NCBI GenBank assembly: GCA_945861845.1
Contig: CAMAWS010000218.1
Span: forward strand, 1 to 6,146
DNA: 6,146 nucleotides
Direction of reading: 5' to 3'
DNA from: Candidatus Sulfopaludibacter sp. SbA3
GTDB taxonomy: Bacteria; Acidobacteriota; Terriglobia; 20CM-2-55-15
Shown here: positions 1-6,135 of the stretch, in pieces
Layout of the letters: each line of letters starts with the position of its first letter
Numbering within the stretch: the stretch's first letter is position 1
Program-made: the position numbers and the translations under genes
Notes under the pieces: generated by a model
What the model saw: the letters and a program-made list of their open reading frames with translations, nothing else
Told to the model about the DNA's origin: nothing
Databases searched by the model: none

Positions 1-254
1 TCGCTGGTACCTTGACGGGCCAGCAGGTTCATGCCGCGGGCGAATCCATTGTTGTTCAGCGAACTATGAAAATATGCTCGATAAGGAAGATCCGGCAGGG
101 CGGATGCCACCTTCAGGCATGTGGCGTCCTTTGATCCGTTATCAAGGAAGTATGCGGTCACTGGAACTGAGAGACTTCGCAGACTTTCGAGCAGCGGCTG
201 AATGAACTTCGCACTGTTATGAAAAACGATCAGGACATCAATTTTTGACGTCAC
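1..254 (-). CDS. Family-2 glycosyltransferase, N-terminal part (runs off left edge)
   Basis: The first 84 codons of a GT2 (GT-A fold) glycosyltransferase are visible; the rest lies beyond base 1. The N-terminus reads KIDVLIVFHNSAKFI, the first beta strand of the nucleotide-sugar domain. FLDNGSKD (residues 37-43) is the usual D-N-x-S-x-D nucleotide-binding motif. SLNNNGFARGMNLLA (65-79) matches the N-x-GF-x-x-G-x-N segment common in rhamnosyltransferase-like GT2 enzymes. The start is GTG at 254, chosen because GGAAGG (260-265) lies five bases upstream. An in-frame TTG at 275 is the only other option before a stop at 279-281. It is the last visible gene of a leftward polysaccharide cluster that includes a dTDP-rhamnose synthesis gene, so a rhamnosyl acceptor reaction is plausible. 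Donor and acceptor cannot be read from this fragment. The family call is firm; the substrate is a guess. Confidence 0.88.
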   Translation of the reverse strand, partial: MTSKIDVLIVFHNSAKFIQPLLESLRSLSVPVTAYFLDNGSKDATCLKVASALPDLPYRAYFHSSLNNNGFARGMNLLARQGTS

Positions 255-259
255 GACTG

Positions 260-265
260 CCTTCC
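260..265 (-). promoter_or_regulatory. Ribosome binding site of the partial GT2 gene
   Basis: GGAAGG on the minus strand lies five bases before GTG at 254. It decides the GTG start over the in-frame TTG at 275. The preceding gap (266-340) holds no U-tract terminator and no clear promoter, so read-through from the upstream gene is likely. Confidence 0.65.
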
Positions 266-340
266 AAATAGGCAACGATCAGCAACAGGACCGAATTCCG
301 GTACAGGAAAGACAGTATTCGCACCGGGAACAACGCCTTC

Positions 341-2335
341 TCAGAATCCCAGACCGAGATTCTGCCCGCCGTTCGTGCGGAACACAGTGGTCCCGGACGT
401 TGTCTGTCCTGCAGCACCACTGAAAAGCGTGAACTGGGTGGTGTGGCCCGCACCGTCAGCAAGATGCGGAAAGAACGCCTCTGCGGACGAAGCCGTTGCG
501 AGTTCATTGCTCGGGGACAGCGTGCTGATCAGGTAATCTCCCACTTCGTTATTACGAATGCGAAGACCCAGCACAGACAGGGAATTCGATGACGACAGTC
601 GCATGATCCCCTTGAACGGTCTTGCGAGCGTTGGAAAGAGGTCTTTCACCATCGCCGCGGTTTGGCCGCCGCCAGGAACCGACACAGACTTAGTCAAACC
701 TGTGGAAGTTCCATCGAGAGTCAGCATTTCAATATCAACATTCGAGGTCAGTGCCGACATGTTGGCGATTGCGATCCCTGCCTGGATGGAACCGACCGAG
801 TCCGGCACACCGGACTCCTCGACGTACGTCCTAAGTTGGGTTCCCGTTACGCCTATCACGCCTGCCTCCGTCACCCGAACTCCACCATTGAAGAGGGAAA
901 AGACGGTCATCGAAACCGGGGCACGCACGCCGCTGGTCGGTGTAACCCGAACTGAACCGGTGACCGTCGTTCCGCCCATGTCGGGCAAATTAAGCTTTAA
1001 TGCACCCTTTTGTACAATGGTGTACTCCACGCTGCTGACCGTCGTGGTCCCAACGGGCACGGTTGCCAAACCTCCGGCGGGATTGTAAAACTCGACTTTG
1101 CCGGTTATTGGAAAATCGGCAGTGTTCACAAGTATGACGTCGGTTGTCCATCCGCCATTGACAGCAAAGTGAGGGATATAAGCTGGGGCAGTGGATGCCG
1201 GTTGAGAGAGATCCACGACGGGTAGTGTGGCGAACAAAAACTCATTCCGCTCGTTTGTGAAGCCGCGAAGGGCGGTTACCGCAACAGGCGCGCTGGCCGT
1301 AAACGCAAACGTTCCGACAAGAGGGTCCCTCGTACCGTACGGCAGTTCGTTCAGGAACTTGGCCACCTGGGTGTTGGCCGGGATAGTTAAAGAACCGCTG
1401 GAAACAATATCGAATGTGCTCGCAACAGTGAAGTCGACCGTGACATCCTGGCTATTGGGATTAGCGATTGCGAGTCCCGTATTCCTGGGACCGTTGATTT
1501 CCGCGTAGAACAGCCCTCTCGTAATCGCGGGAACGGCCGCGACTCCGACCTCATAAACCAGCTTGGTTGACCTGAATCCTATAACGGCCACCCCGGCGGG
1601 AGCTGTCTTCCCCACGTCCGGCTGAATGCGGGCATACCCAACCGACACACCCGACGCGGTTCCGCTACTTTGGAAGGTCGTCCCACTGCGGTCCAGAATC
1701 GAGAAAGTTCTTCGCCCAACGCTCGTAGTTGACTCACACACACTGCGGCCAGAAAGAGTATTGCGCGGCTGGGGAGAAGCGCTCGAAAAGTCCAGTTGAT
1801 TGTTGTCCGTATCCGTACATCCGGCCGTCTTCCGGTGAAGTGATCGACCATCGCTAGGCAAGGTTGGGCTGGTTCCTTCCCTGCAACCACTGCTATAACC
1901 CAGGAAATCCACCACGGAAACGAGCGATGGACATGCCCCTACCAACGAGGTATCACTGCTCAACAGGGCAATTTTGCCATTATCGAAACCCAGATTAATC
2001 AGGGTGGTCTTATCAGCTTGAGGTAGAGGTCCTCGGCCTCCGACGCTGTTCGCGCGAACCAAATAGTACTGGCCTGGCGCAAGGCTGCCCGAAAGTGGAA
2101 CGATCTGCCAGGTACTGGTACCCTCAGCCGAATATTGCAGCGTCCACGTTTGCAAATCGACAGTCGTGATTCCCTTGTTGAAGAGCTCTATGTAAGAGTT
2201 GCTCGGCCCCGTTGAGCCCGCCAGGCCGGTGTAAATCTGGCTGATAACAACAGTTGTGGAGGGTACAGCCTCTAAAGAAATTCGCGAAACCAGAATCAGC
2301 ACGGCCAGAAAGAGGACTCGCATCGAAACATTCAT
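341..2335 (-). CDS. Secreted lamin-tail-domain protein with duplicated Acidobacteria-type modules
   Basis: A 664-residue exported protein of unknown specific function. The start is ATG at 2335, with AGGAG six bases upstream. It opens a signal peptide: R6, a hydrophobic core at residues 7-16, and likely cleavage near LEA at 21-23. Residues 29 to about 193 form a lamin-tail domain, an immunoglobulin-like fold found in many secreted bacterial proteins: VVISQIYTG, SYIELFNKG, LAPGQYYLV, VVDFLGYSSG and a closing DTDNNQLDF...PQPRNT. Four cysteines (135, 151, 173, 200) could form disulfides. The rest is beta-rich and contains a duplicated unit, GLAIAN...NPAGG (about 287-422) and GIAIAN...RTNGG (about 520-657). 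I see no catalytic motif and no sortase or PEP-CTERM signal. It lies between glycosyltransferase genes with gaps of about 85 bp on each side, so it may belong to the operon or be separately expressed. The domain and export calls are strong; a surface or adhesive role is inference. Confidence 0.88.
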   Translation of the reverse strand: MNVSMRVLFLAVLILVSRISLEAVPSTTVVISQIYTGLAGSTGPSNSYIELFNKGITTVDLQTWTLQYSAEGTSTWQIVPLSGSLAPGQYYLVRANSVGGRGPLPQADKTTLINLGFDNGKIALLSSDTSLVGACPSLVSVVDFLGYSSGCREGTSPTLPSDGRSLHRKTAGCTDTDNNQLDFSSASPQPRNTLSGRSVCESTTSVGRRTFSILDRSGTTFQSSGTASGVSVGYARIQPDVGKTAPAGVAVIGFRSTKLVYEVGVAAVPAITRGLFYAEINGPRNTGLAIANPNSQDVTVDFTVASTFDIVSSGSLTIPANTQVAKFLNELPYGTRDPLVGTFAFTASAPVAVTALRGFTNERNEFLFATLPVVDLSQPASTAPAYIPHFAVNGGWTTDVILVNTADFPITGKVEFYNPAGGLATVPVGTTTVSSVEYTIVQKGALKLNLPDMGGTTVTGSVRVTPTSGVRAPVSMTVFSLFNGGVRVTEAGVIGVTGTQLRTYVEESGVPDSVGSIQAGIAIANMSALTSNVDIEMLTLDGTSTGLTKSVSVPGGGQTAAMVKDLFPTLARPFKGIMRLSSSNSLSVLGLRIRNNEVGDYLISTLSPSNELATASSAEAFFPHLADGAGHTTQFTLFSGAAGQTTSGTTVFRTNGGQNLGLGF

Positions 2336-2341
2336 TGCAGA

Positions 2342-2346
2342 CTCCT
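2342..2346 (-). promoter_or_regulatory. Ribosome binding site of the lamin-tail protein
   Basis: AGGAG on the minus strand lies six bases before ATG at 2335. It fixes the start at the signal peptide rather than at the upstream in-frame ATG at 2440, which would add 35 non-signal residues and overlap the preceding gene. Confidence 0.75.
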
Positions 2347-2420
2347 GAACTTTGTGGAAACAGACTCGAAAATTGACGCCAGTATAATGGAGGATATTTC
2401 GGTTTGCACGCCAAGTTCCA

Positions 2421-3560
2421 CTACTGATGTGAATAATCAACGAATTCCGACCGGAGATGTTCCCAACTGAACTGTTCCAGAATCATGCGTCGACCCTCAG
2501 TTCCGGTACTCACACGCAACTCTGCGGACGCCAGCATTCTCGCCAAAGCACTGCGAAAATCTGACGCAGTCTCCGCAATGAATGCCTGGTTTCCGGTGGA
2601 AATCGGAAAACCAAGCGCGCCAACGGAAGTTGTAATAACCGGGGAAGCCATCGCGAATGCTTCCAGGAGCTTCACACGCTGGCCTGTACCCGAAAACAAT
2701 GGCGCCACGAAGATTGTGTTTGCCGCATGGAAGAGTTGCCGCGTGTCGAGAACGTATCCGGGAAAGACGGCATTTCGGGCTCGCGTGAGTGTTGCTGGGA
2801 CATGAGGGCCTGCAATAACAAATTTCGTATCGGGAAAGTGTGGAGCAATTTCCCGAAGCAGAAACTCTGCCGCTTCAACATTCGGCGTATGCCGGAAATT
2901 GCCCATGAAAAGGACTTCGACTGGATGTGACGAATCCTCTACTGCGGGTTGAAAATATTCCGGGTCTATGCCGATCGGTATGTGGCGAATATTGGCGCTG
3001 CGGGTGTACGAGCGAAGATAGTCGGCATCTTCTTTCGTCATTGTGACTACTCGATCGAACTTCTGACACGCCGACACCTCGTAGTTCAGCGCGGCCATCC
3101 ATCGGGAAAAGAGCCTCAGTTTTTCGACCGCGTCTCCTTCATTCTGAAATGCGGCCCAGGCGTTGGCAGAAACCGCTTCATGGGCCGTGAATATCGAAAA
3201 GGGCCCGGGCCGCCGGTATTGCGCCATTTGCAGATACTCGCATTGAATGACATCGATCTTCCGTGCCCGAAATTCACGGTCGACGGCCTCGCGCATTTCG
3301 GGCGTGTTGAATTCGTGAATCAGGAAAGGCGCGAGGGAAAACCAGCGGGGACGAAAATCCGCTTTTCTTGGTATGGCGATAACAGAGTCGCAGATTCCGC
3401 GCACTGCCTCGACGGCGGCGCTCTCTTCGTCGCTCTCCACGAACGACAGCACACGCACGCTGTGCTCTTCGGCAAGTATCCGGATGTTGTGGTACATCCG
3501 CACACCACCCCCGTGCAGGTTCAACACTGGTGGATAGGCTGTGACCACTAAAATGTTCAT
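2421..3560 (-). CDS. GT4/GT1-type glycosyltransferase (GT-B fold)
   Basis: A 379-residue retaining glycosyltransferase of the GT-B fold, a normal length for the family, probably cytoplasmic and acting on a lipid-linked glycan. MNILVVTAYPP followed by HGGGVRMYHNI (16-26) is the N-terminal acceptor-domain signature with its glycine loop. IDVIQCEYLQM (102-112) and FTAHEAVSANAW (124-135) fit the rest of that domain. The C-terminal donor domain begins near VEVLFMGNFRHTPN (214-227) and continues through FVIAGPHVP (247-255). It carries the nucleotide-sugar site PLFSGTGQRVKLLEAFAMA (287-305), with the conserved glutamate E300 in KLLEAFAMASPVI. The start ATG at 3560 overlaps the TGA of the upstream gene (ATGA). 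AGAAGG lies one base before it, too close to be ideal, so translational coupling is likely. The sugar donor cannot be deduced; mannose, glucose or rhamnose are all possible. Confidence 0.93.
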   Translation of the reverse strand: MNILVVTAYPPVLNLHGGGVRMYHNIRILAEEHSVRVLSFVESDEESAAVEAVRGICDSVIAIPRKADFRPRWFSLAPFLIHEFNTPEMREAVDREFRARKIDVIQCEYLQMAQYRRPGPFSIFTAHEAVSANAWAAFQNEGDAVEKLRLFSRWMAALNYEVSACQKFDRVVTMTKEDADYLRSYTRSANIRHIPIGIDPEYFQPAVEDSSHPVEVLFMGNFRHTPNVEAAEFLLREIAPHFPDTKFVIAGPHVPATLTRARNAVFPGYVLDTRQLFHAANTIFVAPLFSGTGQRVKLLEAFAMASPVITTSVGALGFPISTGNQAFIAETASDFRSALARMLASAELRVSTGTEGRRMILEQFSWEHLRSEFVDYSHQ

Positions 3561-4675
3561 GCCTTCTGGCTACGCATAAACACCTCACGATCGCCTGCCC
3601 GGTAGCGGCGCAAGCAGGCCAGCCGCCTGTATAAAGCCAATGGAAGCTGCACAAAAGCTCGCAGAAACGCTCTCACTTCAAACCGGAATCCCAATTGAAT
3701 GAAGCCACGCGCGTGGTTCCGCGGAAGATTAATCAGGTGTTCGAGAGTCATGGAGTAGTCGGTGATGTTCTTCCAGATGAACAAATACTGATTCTTGCGG
3801 ATCGTATTATCCACGAACCAATTGCCGAATTTTCTTCCGGTGGTCGCTCGATGCTTGTGAATAACCCGGCTTGCCGGAGCAAGCACGCACTTCCAGCCGC
3901 GCTTCCATGCCTGATACGACAGGTCGGTGTCTTCGACATAAGCAGGGCTGAACAGGGAATCGAAGCCTCCGATATCGAGAAACATTTCCCGATCGACGGC
4001 GCATGACCCGCCCCCGGCCCAGAATACCGGCACTTGGCGTCCGTCCTCCTCATCAGGAGCGATCTCCGCGTGCCAAAGGCGAAGGAATCCGCGCTCAAAA
4101 CTGCCGCGCGTTTTCCCCGTTTCCTCGCGGCGGCGCGTCGGATCCGCGAAGAAGACTTGCGATGTTACGGCGAAGACAGAAGGATCCGAAAAACCGTCGA
4201 GTAGTGGCTTCAGAAAGCCGCGGTCAACGATCATGTCGTTGTTCAGGAAGATAACCACCTCCGTGCGAACGTCCTGGACACCGCGGTTGTTCCCTTCTCC
4301 GAAACCAAAATTGCGATCAAGGGCGAGGACGCGAACGCCAGGGTAATTCTTGCGAACGAATTCGACGCTCCCATCAGTGCTGCCGTTATCAACGACCAGG
4401 ACTTCGTGATTACCGCCATTATGGCGAATCGCTTCGAGAACGTGGGGAAGGCATTCTTCAAGAAGATGCTTGCCGTCCCAATTGAGGATTTGGATTGTGG
4501 CACATGAAGATTCCCTGTTTGATCCTGGCACGGGGCTGAAGCCCCGCGCCCACGGGAGGAGTTGAAGAACTCTACCGGCGGCGACTGCAATCACGAACGC
4601 AATTGCGACGATCAAATCCAGCGGCAGGAGGAGCAAAATGATTGCCAAAGGCCGGAACTTCTGAAGGCCCTTCAT
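3557..4675 (-). CDS. Membrane-anchored family-2 glycosyltransferase
   Basis: A 372-residue GT2 enzyme. Residues 10-33 are a long hydrophobic segment (AIILLLLPLDLIVAIAFVIA), a likely N-terminal membrane anchor. A linker (about 41-58) precedes the catalytic domain. The first strand is ATIQILNWDGKHLLEE (59-74), followed by VVDNGSTDGS (94-103) for nucleotide binding and FGFGEGNNRG (123-132). FLNNDMIVD (143-151) holds the metal-binding DxD-like site. WAGGGSCAVDREMF (219-232) is the acceptor loop, and YVEDTDLSYQAWKRGWKC (246-263) has the ED catalytic-base motif. This pattern is typical of rhamnosyltransferase-like enzymes of O-antigen and exopolysaccharide loci. ATG at 4675 directly follows the TGA of rfbD with no gap, and the end overlaps the next gene by four bases, so the three are almost certainly co-translated. 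The linker DNA contains a REP-like palindrome (4527-4550). The family is certain; the transferred sugar is inferred from context only. Confidence 0.94.
   Translation of the reverse strand: MKGLQKFRPLAIILLLLPLDLIVAIAFVIAVAAGRVLQLLPWARGFSPVPGSNRESSCATIQILNWDGKHLLEECLPHVLEAIRHNGGNHEVLVVDNGSTDGSVEFVRKNYPGVRVLALDRNFGFGEGNNRGVQDVRTEVVIFLNNDMIVDRGFLKPLLDGFSDPSVFAVTSQVFFADPTRRREETGKTRGSFERGFLRLWHAEIAPDEEDGRQVPVFWAGGGSCAVDREMFLDIGGFDSLFSPAYVEDTDLSYQAWKRGWKCVLAPASRVIHKHRATTGRKFGNWFVDNTIRKNQYLFIWKNITDYSMTLEHLINLPRNHARGFIQLGFRFEVRAFLRAFVQLPLALYRRLACLRRYRAGDREVFMRSQKA
4527..4550. repeat. REP-like palindrome inside the GT2 gene
   Basis: A near-perfect inverted repeat: GGC-A-CGGGGCT, a GA centre, then AGCCCCG-C-GCC. 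It has ten paired bases per arm interrupted by one A/C mismatch. It encodes residues 42-50 (WARGFSPVP) of the linker between the membrane anchor and the catalytic domain, where an in-frame insertion would be tolerated. GC-rich palindromes with a GGGCT-GA-AGCCC core resemble the dispersed REP elements of many GC-rich bacteria. Only one copy is visible here, so the repeat-family assignment is inference. Confidence 0.5.
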
Positions 4676-5566
4676 TCAAGCGCCGGACCCGCCTGCGTGA
4701 TCGCTTTGGCGTACACCCTTCAGTTCCAGGTAGTCGCCCAACGCCTCGCGCCAATGACGCATGCGGTTAAGTCCTAGTTCTTTCAGGCGCGCATTCTCCA
4801 ATACTGAATAACGCGGTCGGATGGCCGGCGCCTTGTAAACGTCGGAGGTCGTTGGCACCAGATCAGCCTCGATTCCAGTGAGTTCGAAAATGGCGTGAGC
4901 GAATTCAAACCACGAGCACTCACCTTCGCTGGTGATGTGAAACAATCCGGTGTGAGTCGTCGATAGAAGCAGGGCAATCTGGTCCGCGAGGTCTTTCGTG
5001 TACGTCGGCGTTACGACCTGGTCGCTGACCACCTGGATTCGCTCTCCGGACGACGCTTTCCGGAGCATCATCTCAACAAAGTTGCCTCCCTTTCCCCGGC
5101 TACCCATCTCCCCGTACAGTCCGCAAGTTCGAATGAGCAGGCATTTCCGAGCCGCGGATCGCGCGAGGTATTCGCCTGCCAGCTTGGAGTTTGCATAAAC
5201 GCTCAAAGGCATCGGTTCGCTTCGCTCGGCATATGGCTCGCGAAGCCTGCCATCGAACACATAGTCCGTGCTGAAGTGAACAAGAACGGCGTCGTGTTCG
5301 TTGGCAATCCGGGCAAGGTTCAGCACTGCAAGAGCATTTACACGGTATGCGGACTCGGGCAGGGTCTCACAATCATCGACGCGATGGTATGCCGTCGTAT
5401 TAATGATGATGCTCGGACGTATGGTCCCCAGTACCTCAGACGTGAGGCAGTGATCGGTAACATCGAAATCGGCGCGGGTAAGCGGAACCACATCGTGCTC
5501 TCGCAAGCTGCGGCGTAAATCCTGACCTAATTGTCCATTCGCGCCTAGAAGCGCTATCCTGCTCAT
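4676..5566 (-). CDS. rfbD: dTDP-4-dehydrorhamnose reductase
   Basis: RfbD/RmlD catalyses the last step of dTDP-L-rhamnose synthesis, the NAD(P)H-dependent reduction of dTDP-4-dehydro-L-rhamnose, in the cytoplasm. The 296 residues match the family's usual length of about 280-300. ALLGANGQLGQDL (5-17) is the Rossmann dinucleotide loop. IIINTTAYHRVDDCE (53-67) is the conserved segment after the fourth strand. STDYVFDG (99-106) and YANSK (124-128) supply the catalytic Thr/Ser, Tyr and Lys of short-chain dehydrogenases. RTCGLYG (146-152) and a C-terminal RPRYSVLEN (250-258) are also typical. I chose ATG at 5566 because the Rossmann strand should start within a few residues of the N-terminus. An upstream in-frame ATG at 5617 would add 17 residues of low-complexity sequence without a ribosome site. 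It is the first gene of the leftward cluster and abuts the next gene. The partner genes rfbA, rfbB and rfbC are not in the window. Confidence 0.95.
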   Translation of the reverse strand: MSRIALLGANGQLGQDLRRSLREHDVVPLTRADFDVTDHCLTSEVLGTIRPSIIINTTAYHRVDDCETLPESAYRVNALAVLNLARIANEHDAVLVHFSTDYVFDGRLREPYAERSEPMPLSVYANSKLAGEYLARSAARKCLLIRTCGLYGEMGSRGKGGNFVEMMLRKASSGERIQVVSDQVVTPTYTKDLADQIALLLSTTHTGLFHITSEGECSWFEFAHAIFELTGIEADLVPTTSDVYKAPAIRPRYSVLENARLKELGLNRMRHWREALGDYLELKGVRQSDHAGGSGA

Positions 5567-5655
5567 CCCGTTCCGTCTTCGTGCCGCATAGTATGATAGA
5601 TTTCCCTGCTGCTTCATTGTGTTTTTGATATCCGTCCGTTAACGAAGGAGACTCT
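5567..5655. promoter_or_regulatory. Divergent intergenic region (rfbD / peroxiredoxin)
   Basis: These 89 bp separate two divergently read genes and must hold at least the start signals of both. TATGAT at 5592-5597 (plus) and TATCAT at 5598-5593 (minus) overlap and each match five of six bases of the sigma-70 -10 box, but neither has a convincing -35 at 16-18 bp. I see no clear operator or riboswitch. The region role follows from gene orientation; the individual boxes are weak. Confidence 0.4.
5644..5650 (+). promoter_or_regulatory. Strong ribosome binding site of the peroxiredoxin
   Basis: GAAGGAG lies five bases before ATG at 5656. This near-ideal Shine-Dalgarno shows that translation starts upstream of the in-frame TGA, not at the internal GTG at 5872, which has no comparable site. 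It argues that the full frame is expressed. Confidence 0.85.
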
Positions 5656-6135
5656 ATGGCCAAGTCCGTATGTGCACCGAAAGTCGGCGAGGAAGCGCCG
5701 GATTTTACGTTGCCGTCACACCTTGATAAAGAGGTGAAGCTATCCGATTACCGCGGCAAGAAGAATGTCGTTCTGGCGTTCTATCCCCTTGCCTTCACAC
5801 CAGTCTGAACGATCCAGATACCGGCGTACGAGGAAGACACTTCCGAGTTCAACCGGTACGATGCCCAGGTCGTGGGTATCAGCATTGATCACATCCCAGT
5901 CATAAAAGCATGGTCAAAATCGATGGGGAACGTTTCTTTTCCGTTGCTCAGCGACTTCTGGCCGCACGGCTTGACAGCCCTGAAGTACGGCGTACTTCGA
6001 GCCGAAGGATTTACCGAGCGCTCGATTTTTATCATCGATAAGCAAGGGCAGATTCGCTACATCGATATCCACCCGATCGGAGACCAGCCGAAGAATTCCG
6101 TGCTGTTCGACGAATTGAAGAAGATTCAGGGATAA
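5656..6135 (+). CDS. Selenocysteine-containing peroxiredoxin (AhpC/TSA family; UGA read as Sec at codon 51)
   Basis: A thioredoxin-fold peroxidase of 159 residues including selenocysteine, expected to reduce hydrogen peroxide and organic hydroperoxides in the cytoplasm; there is no signal peptide. [12 protein letters not shown] (10-21) and [24 protein letters not shown] (27-50) are the canonical N-terminal half. The peroxidatic site P-x-x-x-T-x-x-C reads P44-LAF-T48-PV-TGA-T52, so the only stop lies exactly on the catalytic residue (TGA 5806-5808). The same frame continues with IQIPAYEED (53-61), VVGISIDH (72-79), W86, [11 protein letters not shown] (95-105), the active-site arginine R122 in [11 protein letters not shown], and a normal end at TAA. 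Nothing else is broken, as expected for recoding rather than decay. C6 is the only cysteine, so the enzyme is either 1-Sec or uses C6 for resolution. Sec-containing peroxiredoxins are an established selenoprotein family in bacteria. The alternative is a nonsense mutation, which I consider unlikely. The gene is divergent from rfbD and probably not functionally tied to it. Confidence 0.9.
5806..5808 (+). other. In-frame UGA selenocysteine codon
   Basis: TGA is codon 51 counted from ATG at 5656. It replaces the peroxidatic cysteine in the T-x-x-C motif. Decoding would need SelB, tRNA-Sec (selC), SelA and SelD, none of which is in this window. Confidence 0.85.
5819..5858 (+). promoter_or_regulatory. 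Candidate bacterial SECIS stem-loop
   Basis: Just after the UGA the mRNA can fold into a two-part hairpin. The lower stem is UACCGG (5819-5824) with CCGGUA (5853-5858), six pairs. After an internal loop, GGAA (5832-5835) pairs with UUCC (5841-5844), leaving the apical loop GACAC (5836-5840), or a 3-nt loop if G5836 pairs with C5840. The loop begins 27 nt after the UGA and has G as its first base. This fits the bacterial SECIS rules as I recall them: loop 16-37 nt downstream and a guanosine in the first two loop positions. SelB binding would recode the UGA. The fold was read by eye, not computed. Confidence 0.65.

Noticed and set aside
290..302. ACCGAATTCCGGT palindrome in the gap before the partial GT2 gene; CGAATTCCG recurs at 2441-2449
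   Set aside because: A 9-base shared core in two places is within chance expectation, the second copy is inside a coding region, and no U-tract follows that would make the first a terminator.
2361..2420. A possible promoter in the gap before the lamin-tail gene (TATACT on the minus strand near 2380)
   Set aside because: The best -35 at 17 bp matches only three of six bases. The gap suggests separate control is possible, but the boxes are too weak to annotate.
2336..2440. A 35-codon N-terminal extension of the lamin-tail protein to ATG 2440
   Set aside because: It would bury the signal peptide, overlap the end of the preceding glycosyltransferase gene and ignore the AGGAG before ATG 2335.
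2949..3551. A 200-codon plus-strand open frame
   Set aside because: It is antisense to the clearly recognisable GT4 gene, shows no family motif and is a by-product of that gene's codon use. The same applies to the 176-codon plus-strand frame at 558-1088, antisense to the lamin-tail gene.
5567..5617. A 17-codon N-terminal extension of rfbD to ATG 5617
   Set aside because: The Rossmann strand should begin almost at the N-terminus; the extra residues (MKQQGNLSYYAARRRNG) look like intergenic sequence and have no ribosome site.
5656..5808. Reading the peroxiredoxin as a pseudogene, or as two genes split at the TGA
   Set aside because: The stop falls exactly on the catalytic cysteine codon, both halves are fully conserved in one frame, the upstream start has an excellent ribosome site, and a SECIS-like hairpin follows. 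Recoding explains all of this better than decay.
5872..6135. A separate 87-residue gene starting at GTG 5872
   Set aside because: It starts in the middle of a beta strand of the peroxiredoxin fold (VVGISIDH) and lacks a ribosome binding site and the active site. It is the C-terminal part of the longer selenoprotein.
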